A stretch of DNA of 64,000 nt. Source: Doryteuthis pealeii (Eukaryota; Mollusca; Cephalopoda; Myopsida; Loliginidae). The number at the start of each line of letters is the position of its first letter. The stretch's first letter is position 1. This document shows, piece after piece, positions 20,560 to 34,639 of this stretch. Under the pieces are notes generated by a model. It was not told the origin of the DNA, made no database searches, and worked only from the letters and a program-made list of their open reading frames with translations. The translations under genes were made by a program, and so were the position numbers. The stretch covers positions 81,326,199-81,390,198 of the forward strand of contig CM042151.1 in the NCBI GenBank assembly GCA_023376005.1, in the 5' to 3' direction.

Positions 20560-21265
20560 GTAACTTTTTGTACGGTTGTACGCTTTACTGCGATCTGTAC
20601 GGTGGAACTTAAGTCAGCTGGTGTCAAACTTTAGACGTGTGCAGAGATTTCTTAGCCCGGGCGGGCAGAAAATCTCTTTTTGATAGAAAGAAATAAAAGT
20701 AATATTTTTTTAGTTTGAAAATAGAAAGTTTTAAATAAACAACTTTAAATCATGTAAATTTTTTGGTTCTTAAATTCTGGACCATACTTATTTTTAAAAC
20801 TTAATATTTTTTTTAGCTTAGAAAGAATATTGGGAACCCCCAAATAAATTATGACTTTTTAGGCACCCCTTTTGCTTTGCTGATTCGTAAGTACATTTTT
20901 TCATTTACACCGTCACATCCGGTTGTTGTTACAGACGATTTTTAGAGGGTTTTTTTTTAATTATAAAAACTAAACCCTAACCACACCAGATGTTACAGTG
21001 AAATGAAAAAATGTCCGTATGAATCAGCAAAAGCAAAAGGGGTTGCCTAAAAGTCCAATGTCGCAATATCCTTTCTGCTAAAAATATACGTTTTAATTAA
21101 ATAATTGTTTTATCAATTAAGTAAATGTAATAAGCCTTTTTTTTTCCCTCTCTCAATCAAAAGAGATTTTTTGTCGTACCAGCTAAGATCTAAACTGATG
21201 AGCTGACATAGTTCGCTAGTACCTGAATCACATAAACATTCAAGCTGTACAAAAAAAAGTACAAC
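20560..21265. mobile_element. Mirror of long foldback element
   Basis: Pass-2 copy of 13,340-14,035 with the same arms around a centre near 20,940-20,970. Confidence 0.55.
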
Positions 21266-21829
21266 TGATTTGGATGTAATATCAAGAACATTATTAAATG
21301 TTTTGCTGCTAAATTTTCCCTGTCTATATGTAAGAAATGTAAGTATTTTACAAACCTGTTGGCTAGAGATGTTCAATGTGGTGTGTATCCCCCTACCATA
21401 TTTAAGCACAATGAAACCTTTGAAAAAAAAAATTAAAAGGTATATTATCTTCAAATTATTGGACCATTCAAAAAGAAGAACTAAAAAATACTCCTGATGA
21501 ATTTTTTAAGAATTTTTTCAGGCTTATGGAAATAATGAAAATTATGAATGTAATAATGTTTGTAATTTTCACACCATTAAGATCAATTGATTTAAAGTAG
21601 CCAAAAACAATTTATGACTGCCGTTTTTTTTTATTTTAAATCTAATGAAAATCAACTAAACAGTCAATTTTCACAAAAATTTGGGTAATCATTCACCTGT
21701 TGATGAATTATTTTAAAAATAGTTTTTTCCTGAAATATATTATGGGCAAAAATATTTTTTACGAGTCTCCCCCCCTTTTTTATTTTCACAAAATTGTTAA
21801 TATATAACAGGTCATTGTAATCCCAATGT

Positions 21830-22245
21830 TATTATTATTATTATTCATTTTATTTTATTATTATTATAATTATCATGTGTGAGTTTTTCCACACCAGCAT
21901 TAGCTGACGGTAATTTCAGTGGAGTTCCTCAGTCTCGCTCTTCTGAGCCAGTTGCAGCAATTGGTTCTCAATTCTTCCTCTGAATTTCCAGTTCCTCCAG
22001 TCTTTTCCCAAGCTTTTTGGGACATTCAAGTGCATCAACTACATTGGTTACTTTCACCCTCATAATTCACAGCCTTTTTCAATTTTCTGGCAAAGTCCAG
22101 GTATTGTTCCATCTTTTCATTTTCCTTCATCTTCACCCTGTGATCTGATGGAATTGCAAAGTCTACCCATGAGAAGTTTTCTTTTTTGTTAATCATACTA
22201 AGTCTTGTTTTCTGGCTGGGTTAAGGTGATCTGGTCTTTATCTTG
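21830..22245 (-). pseudogene. LINE 3' end (pass-2 mirror)
   Basis: Reverse complement of 12,375-12,785. The ATT tract at 21,831-21,870 is its 3' tail. Confidence 0.7.
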
Positions 22246-22304
22246 AAATTATTAATTTATTTTTTATATTCATCCTTTTAATTTAGTTCTTCCTTTTATT
22301 GCAG

Positions 22305-22478
22305 AGGAAATAACAATTCTGGAACTTGAAACAATGGATCTGATGTAAATGTAAATACTTTGAAAAGTGTGTGGATAGATAGATTTCTTCTTTAAATAGT
22401 CACCTACAAGAACTCATAGAACATCTGTACCCTACCAATGTTTACATCCACATATCATAAAATTTTTTCCTATTAAAC
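22305..22478 (+). other. Start of the gene 2 zinc-finger exon (5' UTR)
   Basis: The acceptor TTCCTTTTATTGCAG ends at 22,304 with a preceding pyrimidine tract. The exon then runs through stop-rich sequence to the ATG at 22,479. Confidence 0.5.
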
Positions 22479-23552
<1,074 letters not shown>

Positions 23553-23589
23553 CCTTATTCTTATGTGTGTTTATCTCTGTATGCACTGT

Positions 23590-24945
23590 AACATTGACAG
23601 AACAATATTTTGCAGAGGTCTGTTAAAAAATTTATTTGAAACATTTCAAGACATTTAGTGGACAGAATAATATTTTGCAGAGGTTCTAATTAAAAAATTT
23701 ATTTTGTTAAAAGTTAAAATTTTTTTGAAACATTTCAAGACATTTTGGAAAGAACAATATTTTGCAGAGGTCTAGTTAAAAAATTTATTTGAACATTTCA
23801 GCATTTAGTGGAAAGAACAATATTTTTGCAGAGGTCTAGTTAAAAAATTTATTTTGAAACATTTCAAGACATTTAGTGGACAGAACAATATTTTGCAGAG
23901 TCTAGTTAAAAAATTTATTTTGAAACATTTCAAGACATTTAGTGGACAGAACAATATTTGCAGAGGTCTAGTTAAAAAATTTATTTTGAAACATTTCAAG
24001 ACATTTAGTGGACAGAACAATATTTTGCAGAGGTCTAGTTAAAAAATTTATTTTGAAACATTTCAAGACATTTAGTGGACAGAACATATTTTGCAGAGGG
24101 CTAGTTAAAAAATTTATTTGAAACATTTCAAGACATTTAGTGGACAGAACAATATTTTGCAGAGGGCTAGTTAAAAAATTTATTTTTGAACACATTTCAA
24201 GACATTTAGTGGACAGAACAATATTTTTGCAGAGGTCCTAGTTAAAAATTTTATTTTGAAACATTTCAAGACATTTAGTGGACAGAACAAATTTTTGCAG
24301 AGGTCTAATTAAAAAATTTATTTTGAAACATTTCAAGACATTTAGTGGACAGAACAATATTTGCAGAGGTCTAGTTAAAAAATTTATTTTGAAACATTTC
24401 AGACATTTAGTGGACAGAACAATATTTTGCAGAGGTCTAATTAAAAAAATTTATTTTGAAACATTTCAAGACATTTAGTGGACAGAACAATATTTTGCAG
24501 AGGTCTAGTTAAAAAATTTATTTTGAAAACATTTCAAGACATTTAGTGGACAGAACAATATTTTGCAGAGGGCTAGTTAAAAAATTTATTTTGAAACATT
24601 TTCAAGACATTTAGTGGACAAACAATATTTTGCAGAGGTCTAGTTAAAATTTATTTTGAACATTTCAAGACATTTAGTGGACAGAACAATATTTTGCAGA
24701 GGTCTAGTTAAAAAATTTATTTTGAAAACATTTCAAGACATTTGTGGACAGAACAATATTTGCAGAGGTTAGTTAAAAAATTTATTTTGAAACATTTCAA
24801 GACATTTAGTGGACAGAACAATATTTTGCAGAGGTCTAGTTAAAAATTTATTTTGAAACATTTCAAGACATTTAGTGGACAGAACAATATTTTGCAGAGG
24901 TCTAGTTTAAAATTTATTTGAAAACATTTCAAGAACATTTAGTGG
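23590..24945. repeat. 67-bp minisatellite, ~20 copies (pass 2)
   Basis: Reverse complement of 9,759-10,948, with 20 recognisable units against 18-19 there. It starts 40 bp after the stop codon of gene 2. One unit near 23,700 carries an extra 20-bp internal repeat. Confidence 0.93.
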
Positions 24946-25388
24946 CTGCACACAACACTTTTTAGATGCTGTCCAGAGATGCTGATAGAATAATTGTCCT
25001 GTGTCCTTGATGCACATAACTCTAAATGGATGCAGTAAAATAATATCCATACATCCCAGCGTCATTTCCCAGGGAGTTATTCAAAGAAATATGTGCATCT
25101 CAGGATACACTAAATCATAAAAGCTATCAGGATTACTGTGTTTACATTGTATATTTGATAAAAGTTTTAAAGTAAAAAGATGTCAATTATATCTACTATT
25201 GTTGTATGACTTCCTTTTGTCTGTTTTGAATAATTTGTTTATTCTGTTATGAATTGTAAATATTCTGAATTTAAATGGGATGGATAATCATATTTTTTAT
25301 TTGTATTTTTTTAATTGTGCAATGCAGTTTTATATTTTTAAAATTCAGATTTACCTCTGCTTATGTTTATTGTATGTCTGCTGAAACC

Positions 25389-25394
25389 AATAAA
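25389..25394 (+). terminator. Polyadenylation signal of zinc-finger gene 2
   Basis: AATAAA lies in the context AACCAATAAAGGATTC, followed 15 nt later by TTTGTTATATAT. It is the first good AATAAA in a plausible context downstream of the stop at 23,552 and is conserved in all three passes (9,316-9,311 minus in pass 1). Confidence 0.5.
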
Positions 25395-25404
25395 GGATTC
25401 TTTG

Positions 25405-25407
<3 letters not shown>

Positions 25408-25443
<36 letters not shown>
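25408..25443. repeat. (TA)n microsatellite
   Basis: About 18 TA units, longer than the pass-1 counterpart (9,279-9,299). This reflects poor length calling at short tandem repeats. Confidence 0.9.
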
Positions 25444-25446
<3 letters not shown>

Positions 25447-25774
25447 TAATCCTATTAGTAAACCCTTGCAGTAAGAAATAAATAAAGAAATAAACGGCAA
25501 ATAGTTTGTTAATAAGAATATCTACCAAACTTCACCTGGGTGAAAAAAAAGCAAAAAAGAAAAGACCAAGCGGGTCATACCAACCAAAATAATCGATTAA
25601 CATTAAAACACTTTGTCAAAACAAAAAAAATTATATTAAGAAAAGTAAACATAAATATATATATATATATAATATATAATATATAAGCTGCTAGGATTGT
25701 CTAAGGCTAAAATGTAAAAAGTGCTCGATACCTAAGTAGAGCAAATAATAAAGTTAAACCTAATTAGTCAGATA

Positions 25775-25813
25775 TGGCCTACTATTAATTTCACTTAGTA
25801 GCTCATCAGAGCA
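25775..25813 (-). ncRNA. Hammerhead motif 2b (pass-2 mirror)
   Basis: Reverse complement of 8,914-8,951 with one extra G in the stem I 3' strand (near 25,777). Confidence 0.6.
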
Positions 25814-25826
25814 AGAATCTGACTCT

Positions 25827-25864
25827 TACCCTGATGAGCTACTAAGCGAAACTATTAGTAGGTA
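25827..25864 (+). ncRNA. Hammerhead motif 2a (pass-2 mirror)
   Basis: Identical to 8,863-8,900: UACC 25,827-25,830, CUGAUGA 25,831-25,837, GAAA 25,848-25,851, GGUA 25,861-25,864. Agreement between two passes supports the exact core. Confidence 0.75.
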
Positions 25865-25904
25865 TCTCTGACTCATTAGGTTTAATTCTATATATATATG
25901 TTTT

Positions 25905-26262
25905 ATGGATGGCATAATGGTTAGAGTCGTGGGAAATGGACTTGTCACCCGAGTTCAAATCCCAGACAAGGCTGTTTGCATTTCAATAGCGCTAATATCC
26001 TTGGAAAGGTATGAATCCATATATTCTCCCTCCAACTATGGGTAAAATAGTAGGGCAGTTGGTAGTTAGCCAGTCTAGGAGAGGGAAGACTCTGAATTCA
26101 AAATTCCTGAGGTCAGTCGTTGATTGGGTTTGTGGCATTCGTGCACCAATTCTTTCCTATCAACTGTGCAAAAAAGCCTTCACAACTAGAAACAAAATAA
26201 CTGTGTGGGTGTTCATTGTATGAACCCTCATGCATCGAAAATCGATGAGAGAGTCCATAATA
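25905..26262 (+). mobile_element. tRNA-derived SINE (pass-2 mirror)
   Basis: A box TGGCATAATGG is at 25,910-25,920 and B box GTTCAAATCC at 25,953-25,962. Otherwise as 8,463-8,822. Confidence 0.75.
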
Positions 26263-26293
<31 letters not shown>

Positions 26294-26327
26294 ATCTTAG
26301 AAAGGAAGGAAAAACTCAACACCGTAA

Positions 26328-26420
26328 TTCCATAATAATTTATTTCGACCAAAATTGGGGCCTATATAAATCTAAGTTGATTTAATATAGCTCCCCAAAA
26401 TCCAGTCTCATCAGATGGAA
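26328..26420 (-). ncRNA. Hammerhead motif 1b (pass-2 mirror)
   Basis: Stem I strands are TTCCAT (26,328-26,333) and ATGGAA (26,415-26,420) on the plus strand, giving the 6-bp stem that is one base short in pass 1. Stem II is long, as in 8,303-8,394. Confidence 0.65.
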
Positions 26421-26440
26421 GATCAGGTAATAACCTGATC

Positions 26441-26487
26441 TTCATCTGATGAGACTGGATTTTGGTCGAAATAAATTTATTATGGAA
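26441..26487 (+). ncRNA. Hammerhead motif 1a (pass-2 mirror)
   Basis: CUGAUGA is at 26,446-26,452, stem II GACUGG...GGUC at 26,453-26,467, GAAA at 26,468-26,471, UAAAUUUA at 26,472-26,479, AUGGAA at 26,482-26,487. One C is missing from the stem I 5' strand against pass 1. Confidence 0.7.
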
Positions 26488-26869
26488 TTACATTGTGAGT
26501 TTTTCCTTCCTTTCTAAGATATATATTGTTGAGTTTTCCTTTCTAAGATAAATATTGCTCTGTATATAATCTAAAAGTTTATTATACATTGAGCTCTCTT
26601 TAGTGATTTAAAGATTCACTGTATTTATACATACTGGATCATACAATAATAATACAGTGTATCTTAGAAATCACATATAGAATCATCCCTTACTACCAAG
26701 TTTTGGATACCTCTCATATATATATATATATAATATATATATATATGCTAATAGAAAATGTGTAAATACAAAAAAATTATTCTGATAATTTGTATCAGAG
26801 TGTTTTTTCACAAAAGGAAAATAAATTTTTACAATTTAATAGTGCTATATAATATACAATTATATATGA

Positions 26870-27055
26870 AATGACTCATCGACCAAGCGTGGCTGTTTGC
26901 ATTTCTTATAGCGCTAATACTCTTGGGAAAAATATGAATCCATATATTCTCCCTTCAGCTATTAGTTAATAGTAGGACAGATTGGACTCTTTAACCTTGG
27001 ATAAGTACCCGGTCTAGGAGAAAGAAAACTCTGAATTCAAACCTGTTATTGTGTC
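26870..27055 (+). mobile_element. SINE-related repeat (pass-2 mirror)
   Basis: Reverse complement of 7,665-7,850. Confidence 0.55.
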
Positions 27056-27079
27056 ACATCCTGCTCGTTTTGTTTTGTT

Positions 27080-27435
27080 TTGTTTTGTTTTACAGCATAT
27101 CAACCTCAGTGGGTCATTTAATGCCAATAAAGTTTTGAAATAAATCAATTCTTAATGGATAATACAATTTTTTATAAATACATTTTTCTATTTAACCCAT
27201 AGATGGGACCCTAACAGGTACTACCACTCCGGGTCAGAGTGGACCAGGGAGCAGTGGTGATGAAGGGGTGCTCCACATTCCCCAAACCTCCAAAACTGGA
27301 ACTTCACCATCAGATAGAGTTTAACGTCATTCCCAGGACATGTAGACCCGCAGCCACCGCCTTCTAGCACCCATATGATAAAAAACGGTGGGGCTTGCCA
27401 TAAGGGCACATCCTGCTCGTGCGGGAGGGTTGGTA
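27080..27435. repeat. Dispersed repeat C (pass-2 mirror)
   Basis: Reverse complement of 7,290-7,645. Confidence 0.6.
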
Positions 27436-28252
27436 AATATATATATAAATAGACAATTTTCATTTTGTTCAAAAACCAGAAAATGGTGAATTAAACGGTT
27501 ATCTCATTGTTCAGGTTTCAACAAATATATTCAGATAAAATGTATAAAATATAAAACAATCTGATTTCTCTGATAAGATAAAGTGCAAGAATTCTTTCAG
27601 ACAATAGCTGTGTCAGTGCTACTAATATGTTTGCATCACTTTGACTTTAAGGAAAAAAGTATGAGAACTGCACAATGGTGTCATATTGAATAAATCCAAA
27701 TAAATTTATTTTCTGGGCCTGCTAGCAGGCTGAATTAGCATAAACCCATTTTAACATGCAAAAAATGTGTGGATCCCATCGGCATTCACCTTTGTGTTTG
27801 CCTCAGGCACTGGGCAATAAACTCAGCCTGCCTTTTTTAGTCAAGAGGTAGGTAGCCTGCTGGAGGATGGACCCTGAAACCACGCAATTTATTTTACCTC
27901 TCTGACTGGATCAGAGGCTGATGTTTCCTGGCCGGAAACCAGAGATTCCAAATAAAGACTGATTCCAAGTGGAGACTGCTGGAAAAGCAAAGGAGACACA
28001 CATGTGATGTTCTCCTGTGGACATTTACACATTGACACACCAGTGTTGGCTGACAAGCAAAAAAACGAAATTAACCAACTCTGTGCAAATACTTGATGCT
28101 GTGCAAAGGACTTGCCAGGAGTGATGACTGAGAGAGAGAGTCATGAGAATCCATGCTGTTAGCACAATTTGATGATGATGATGATGATGATCATAAGGTT
28201 GTCTAGGTTTCTGAAAAACATAAGAAAAAATAACAACAAAACAAGAACATGT

Positions 28253-28615
28253 TGTTGGGTTACTAAACGAAATGAATTATCTTCCCTTGATGCGTCTCAT
28301 TTGCCGAGAGGTGGCGTTAGTATCTGACCACAGGAGGGAACTTTGATTCCCTAGTCTCTTATCACTCAGACCGCGACATGTAAAGATGGTCTAGAGAGCA
28401 ACTCCCCTAATCTTAGGTTAGGGGGTCTTACCTCCTACCTACCCTACTAGTAAGTCCTTTTATAGAACATTCATGTATCTGTCTTATATACCTTCTGTTC
28501 ATATATGTACGCTTTTTGTATATCTTTCTCTGAGTGTATTTTCCGTCACTTACGGAATAAATATATTGTTATCTTTTTACCTTTGTCGGAAAGGTTTTTA
28601 TGTATACACATGTAA
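28253..28615 (+). mobile_element. Possible solo LTR (pass-2 mirror)
   Basis: TGTTGGG at 28,253 to ATGTAA ending 28,615, with CATGT on both sides. TTTTATAGAAC lies near 28,457 and GGAATAAATA near 28,553. Confidence 0.4.
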
Positions 28616-28849
28616 CATGTTAGGAGGTTACTTTAAGCCTTCCAACGTTATTATAACAACTTCATGTTATAATGTGTTCTACAAGTTGTTACTGTCCACA
28701 GAGTAAAAATCCTGCTATTTTGGAAAAAAAAACAAAACAAAAAGGGAATAATTTATATCACTGTAAAGAAAAAGAAAATTAGTAATAATTTTTAAATATA
28801 TAGAAATCTGGGAAAATATGTCAAGCAAAATTGCGTATCTACACTGGTC

Positions 28850-29170
28850 TCCAGTACTCTTCTTAGTATTCTAGTCAATTTGAACAATGCTGTTGTCTGG
28901 ATGGTCTAAATTCTTCCTCTGATTTCCAGTTCCTCTAGTCTTGTTTAAGCTTTTAGAGAGTGTTCCAAGTGCACCAGTTACAATTGGTATCACTTTCACT
29001 CTCATATTATACAGCTTTTTCAATTCTCTAGCAAGTTTCAGGTATTTGTCTATCTTTTAGTTTTCTTTCATCTTCATCCTGTGATCTGCTGGAACTGCAA
29101 AATTTACCAGTTGACAAGTTATCTTTTTTTTGTTAATCAATACGAGGTCTGGTCTTCTAGATGGAATAGT
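28850..29170 (-). pseudogene. LINE ORF2 C-terminal fragment (pass-2 mirror)
   Basis: Reverse complement of 5,550-5,870. Confidence 0.7.
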
Positions 29171-29859
29171 ACAATCCATCTCTATTATAATTATTATTAT
29201 TATTATTATTAGCAAATATATGCACCCTCCAGATGCAAGTATTTAAGTTTTAATAGAAAGGCTAATGAAACTAGATAAGAATACAGATAAAAAATATTCT
29301 TAAAAAAAGGATAATAACAATTAATAATAAACTATAATAACAAATAATTTTAAAATGTCAATGACATTTTTAGCAAAATTCAGTATTTCTTGAAAATTTG
29401 ACTTGATTTTTCATAGAATTTTTTTAAAAACAGGTAGTCATAATTTGTTTTTGGCTACGTTAAATATCAATTGATTTAATGGTGCAAAAATGTAAACATT
29501 GTTTTCGTTCATAATTTTCATTATTTCCGTAAGCTGCAAAAATTCTTTAAAATTCACCAGGATTTTTTTAAATGCTTCCTTTTTTGAATGGTATAAACAT
29601 TTTGAAGATGATATTAACCTTTATTCAAATTTAATTGTGTTAAATATAAGGGGTGTAAATTTAACACGACGGATTGGACATCCCTAATAGAGTGCTCATT
29701 ATGTCACTACTTTTCGACTTAAACAAAAATGTTACTTTAAATTATCCATTTAATTAAATTTAACTCGTTTTTTCTAAGTATTTATGTACGCTAAATTGGT
29801 GGGACCTATAATATTTATATCTTCGCCTTACGGTGCAATAGAATTAAATTAAATAAAGA

Positions 29860-30570
29860 GAAATGTGCGCATGCTCAGTAAAACGGAAGCGAGGCCATCA
29901 TAAAAAAGTTAATCACGTATCGAGTGTTTATACGTTTAACACGATATTTATTTAGAACATTTATCATCAAAACATTCATTTTCACTTGGCCACTGAAACT
30001 GAGTAACATTTTCAGATATCAACATTGGGTTTGCTTTCCGATAGAAAAAAAAAGAAGATTTTTTGTGATTTTTACACTGACGTTTGATGAGTCCTATTTT
30101 TCCGATGTTACATAGGTAAGTGTGTGTTTGTTCTATTTACCTATGTAAACACTATGTAATTTTTAATGCTCATTTCATATCTATGAATTAATAGTATACT
30201 GTATCACGTTTAACACGATATTTGTTTAGAATATTTATCATCAAAACTTTCCTTTTAATTTGGCCGCTGTAACATTTTCGGTTGTCAACATTGGGTTTGT
30301 TTTCCAGTAGGAAAATGATTTTTTTGTGATTTTTACACAAATGGTTGATAAATCTTGTTTTTCCGAAGATAGACACAAGTAAATTTATGTTTTATTTTTA
30401 AATTATTTACCCATTTAATCGAATTGTAATTTTTTATGCTCATTTGTTATCAAGAAATAATACAATGTGGTGCTTGAAAGGAACGTAATCCTACGTATGT
30501 CTCTGCTTGAACTAGTTTTACACCGGGGCGAGTCCCCGTTGTCTTGGCTAACGTGCGGGACTGCGAGTAA
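29860..30570 (+). promoter_or_regulatory. Candidate promoter and first exons of gene 1 (pass-2 mirror)
   Basis: Plus-strand donors appear as TACATAG then GTAAGTGTG near 30,116 and GCGA then GTAAGTTC near 30,568, with the GCGCATGC/GGAAGCG/GGCCATC block at 29,868-29,900 upstream. The order promoter, donors, then acceptor at 32,220 is collinear with gene 1. Confidence 0.4.
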
Positions 30571-32207
30571 GTTCAAACTGCAGTCATGCTTTAGGCACTG
30601 CCAAAGTTGCCGTAAAATCCGTATTTTACTGAATTAATTTACCCCACCCCCGATTGAAAAAATTTACAAAAAATCAGGGAATTATCCAATTTTAATGAAA
30701 TTTTCTGTGTTGATTTATCGATGAATGATAGGTACCACCAATTTTCTCTGTTAAATTTAACCCCCCCCCCCCTATATTTAACACAATGACACTTGCATAA
30801 AGGTTAATATTATCTTGAAATTTTTGTCCATTTGAAAGAAGAATAAAAAAAAAAAACTCCTGATGATTTATTAAAAAAATTTAGCTTACGAAATAATGAA
30901 AATTATAAATAAAAAACAATGTTTACATTTTTGCACCGTTAAATAAATTGAAATTTAACGTAGCCAAAAAGAAGTTATGACTAGAAGCTTTTTAAAAATA
31001 TTCTATGAAAAATCAATTAATGGTCTGATTTTCACGAAAATTCCCATAATTACTTACCCTTTGATGAAAATATGTCCGAAATAGTTTTTTCCTAAAATAT
31101 ATTAGGGGAAATATTTTTTTATGAGGTCTACCCCTCCCACCATATTTTATTTTAGGAAATATGAAAAAAGGAACTGACAAAAAATGATTTTTACTTTTTT
31201 CTATAAAGATAAAGTCTGAATAATTATATCAGAAGATTTTTTCGAAGTTTCTATGCAATAGTTTTTTTAGTAAAAGAACCATGAATACAGAATTCTACTA
31301 AAAAAGTGTCAATAAAGAAACTGACCCTGTTGTTCAAAAATGGACTGTTTTACTTATTTTTCAAGATAATGGTGAGTAATTTTTCCACAATCGGATAATT
31401 TGATTGAGGATTAACTATTTTTCTTTGTAACAACTCTTTATGTTTTTTATTTCTTTTTTGCAAAATTTTTTTTTTTTTTAAGTTAAAAAATATTTACATT
31501 TCTTCCTAAACTGATCACATGATGTATTTTGGTGGTACCTAATGAATGAATTTTATCATGCATCCGTTATTTTATTTTAAAATTTTCTGATTTTTTTTTA
31601 GGTCACTTAACTTTGACTCCACCCTTATTTTTGGGGTGTAAAATATTGGTGGGGTTTATATTAGGCACTGCCAAAATATTGACTCGTTTTCATTTTACAA
31701 ACAAATTAGAATTTATCAAATCGATTATTTAAGGTAAAATTTTTGTCTATAATGAACATCAGTAAGGAAAGCAAAATAATATTACACATGTAATTTATTT
31801 TTAATACATTTTATTGCACTTTAAAAACTGATTGAAATATTTTTTTTATATATTAAACATCAATTCTTGGGGTAAATCTTACTAATCTAAATTATCTATC
31901 TTGTCATGATAAGGATTTATCCAAATTTGATGATAAACAGCTAACATACTGCAACATCATAGTGAGTTCCAATTCCAGTTGCACTATCACTTTGAGACTA
32001 ATACCCTTGGTAAAGTTATGAAACCCTCACTGTCAAAGCTATGCGTTAAATAGTACTACCACTGTTCCTCTACAAGGATGGTTTTGGTATTAAGTAATAC
32101 GTGAAGGTTGATATTCAAATGAATAAACCAAACCATTATAAATTTGTTGAGGAAAGGAATGTTTTACTTTATTTTTCATGTTTGATGTAAATTTTTAAAT
32201 AAATTCA

Positions 32208-32220
32208 TCTTTATTTGCAG
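32208..32220 (+). other. Splice acceptor of the gene 1 zinc-finger exon
   Basis: TCTTTATTTGCAG ends at 32,220, preceded by an AT/pyrimidine-rich stretch. The exon begins ATATCAATTCTAGAGGAG, similar to the start of gene 2's exon. Confidence 0.5.
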
Positions 32221-32441
32221 ATATCAATTCTAGAGGAGAATAGCAATTTTCAAATTGGAAGCAACCAATATCAACAGAAAAAGGTATAATTTCAAAGTAT
32301 GTGGACCTGTATTTTAAAAGATTTCTGCTGTTTGATAGATTTCTTATAAAATACAAGCAGACAAGTCATATAGAAACACACAAAGGAGAAATTTCTTACA
32401 CATAAATCAACATTTTACTAAACTATCATTTGGAGGTAAAC

Positions 32442-33453
<1,012 letters not shown>

Positions 33454-34345
33454 AAACTATTCTGATGTCAAGTGTGTGGATCAGTATTTTCTCAGAAGTG
33501 AAGTTTAAAAACTCACATGCCAATACATACAGGAAATAAACCATTTTCTTGACAAATATGTGGAACAGCATTTCCAACAAACTCTGCTTTGAAAAGCCAT
33601 ATACACACAGAGGAAGGAGACTCTTGATTTCTAAAAAAGATTTTTAAAGGAAATTTGAAAAAAAAGAACGAGAAATCATTTTCATATCAAATTTGTGGAT
33701 TAGCATTTTCACAGAAGAGCTATGTACAAAGTCACATGCGAATACACACAGGAGAGAAACCATTCGGTAATTTATGAGGAAGTGCGTCCCGGTCTCCTGC
33801 CTCAAAAATTGCTACCCAGTGACTATCAAAATAACAAACCCAGCTTGTCGTAATTCTTGTTTATTTATTGTAATTTGTTGTAATTCTTGTTTAGATATGA
33901 AGATGGATGTATAGTTTTGAATAGACTGAGATAGATAGATAAACAAACAAAATAATATAGATAGATACAAACAAATGGAGATAGATAGATATTTTTGACA
34001 AGTAAATGTATTTGGGGGGAGTCGCTTCTTTTTTTGTCGTAATTCTTGTTTATTTAAACTAAAAACAAGACATTAAACAAACATGAATAAAAGAAAATCT
34101 TAGTATTTAAAGTAATATAGATAAATATGAGCAAATTGAGATAGATAGATATGAAGATGGATAGTTTTGAATAGACTGAGCTGGGTCGTTATTTTAATAG
34201 TCACCGGGTAGCAATTTTTGAGCCAGGAGACTGGGATGCACTTCCTCATAAATTACCAACCATTCTCATGTATAATGTGTAGATTAGCATTTTCACAGGG
34301 TTCTAATTTAGATGTCTCATCCAAATACACACAGGAGAGAAGACT
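33454..34345 (+). pseudogene. Decayed zinc-finger tail of gene 1, interrupted by a foldback element
   Basis: After the TAG, finger-like sequence continues. Finger 12 has two more stops (LF*CQVCG and SQK*SLK), finger 13 has a Cys codon changed to TGA (FS*QICG) and a broken end, and a later finger has Cys changed to Tyr (SYQICG). The next linker is split by the element at 33,766-34,257 and resumes at 34,258 as KPFSCIMCRLAFSQGSNLD, then decays. The stops recur in passes 1 and 3, so they are real. This is an untranslated relic or old 3' extension of the array. Confidence 0.75.
33766..34257. mobile_element. Foldback/MITE element with perfect 8-bp target duplication
   Basis: The element starts GGTAATTTATGAGGAAGTGC and ends in the near-exact complement. 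Terminal inverted repeats are about 85 bp (they include CTCAAAAATTGCTACCC, then GTGACTAT and AAAATAAC). AACCATTC is repeated on each side (33,758-33,765 and 34,258-34,265). An 8-bp duplication is typical of hAT and P superfamily transposases. There is no transposase. The interior is mostly (GATA/TATC)n and inverted AAGAATTAC stretches. It lies in the codons for the EKPF linker of a decayed zinc finger. Mirrors are 458-954 and about 42,460-42,945. Confidence 0.85.
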
Positions 34346-34639
34346 AAAACAACTCCTTGCTAGGAACCCCAGGGATAGTCTGTAGGAATCTCATTAGTGA
34401 TCAAATCAAGATAAGATCTCTACCAACACAGATAAAAAAAAAAAACACCAGTAAAAAAAAAGTGGATTGGCACTGTAACGGAGGCCAATAAAACAAGATA
34501 AAAACATCACCAAATAAATTGTCAGCAAAAAAGTAGCTCATTTCAAGAACATTAAAACCCAAGGAATTGACATTATTCCAAATTTCTGGCTGCATTCCAT
34601 GGACCCTATACTAATGCATTCAATAGAACCATTGGGGTG

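Noticed and set aside
25910..25980. A functional tRNA gene
   Set aside because: A and B boxes are present but acceptor and anticodon stems do not close, and the sequence continues into a SINE body.
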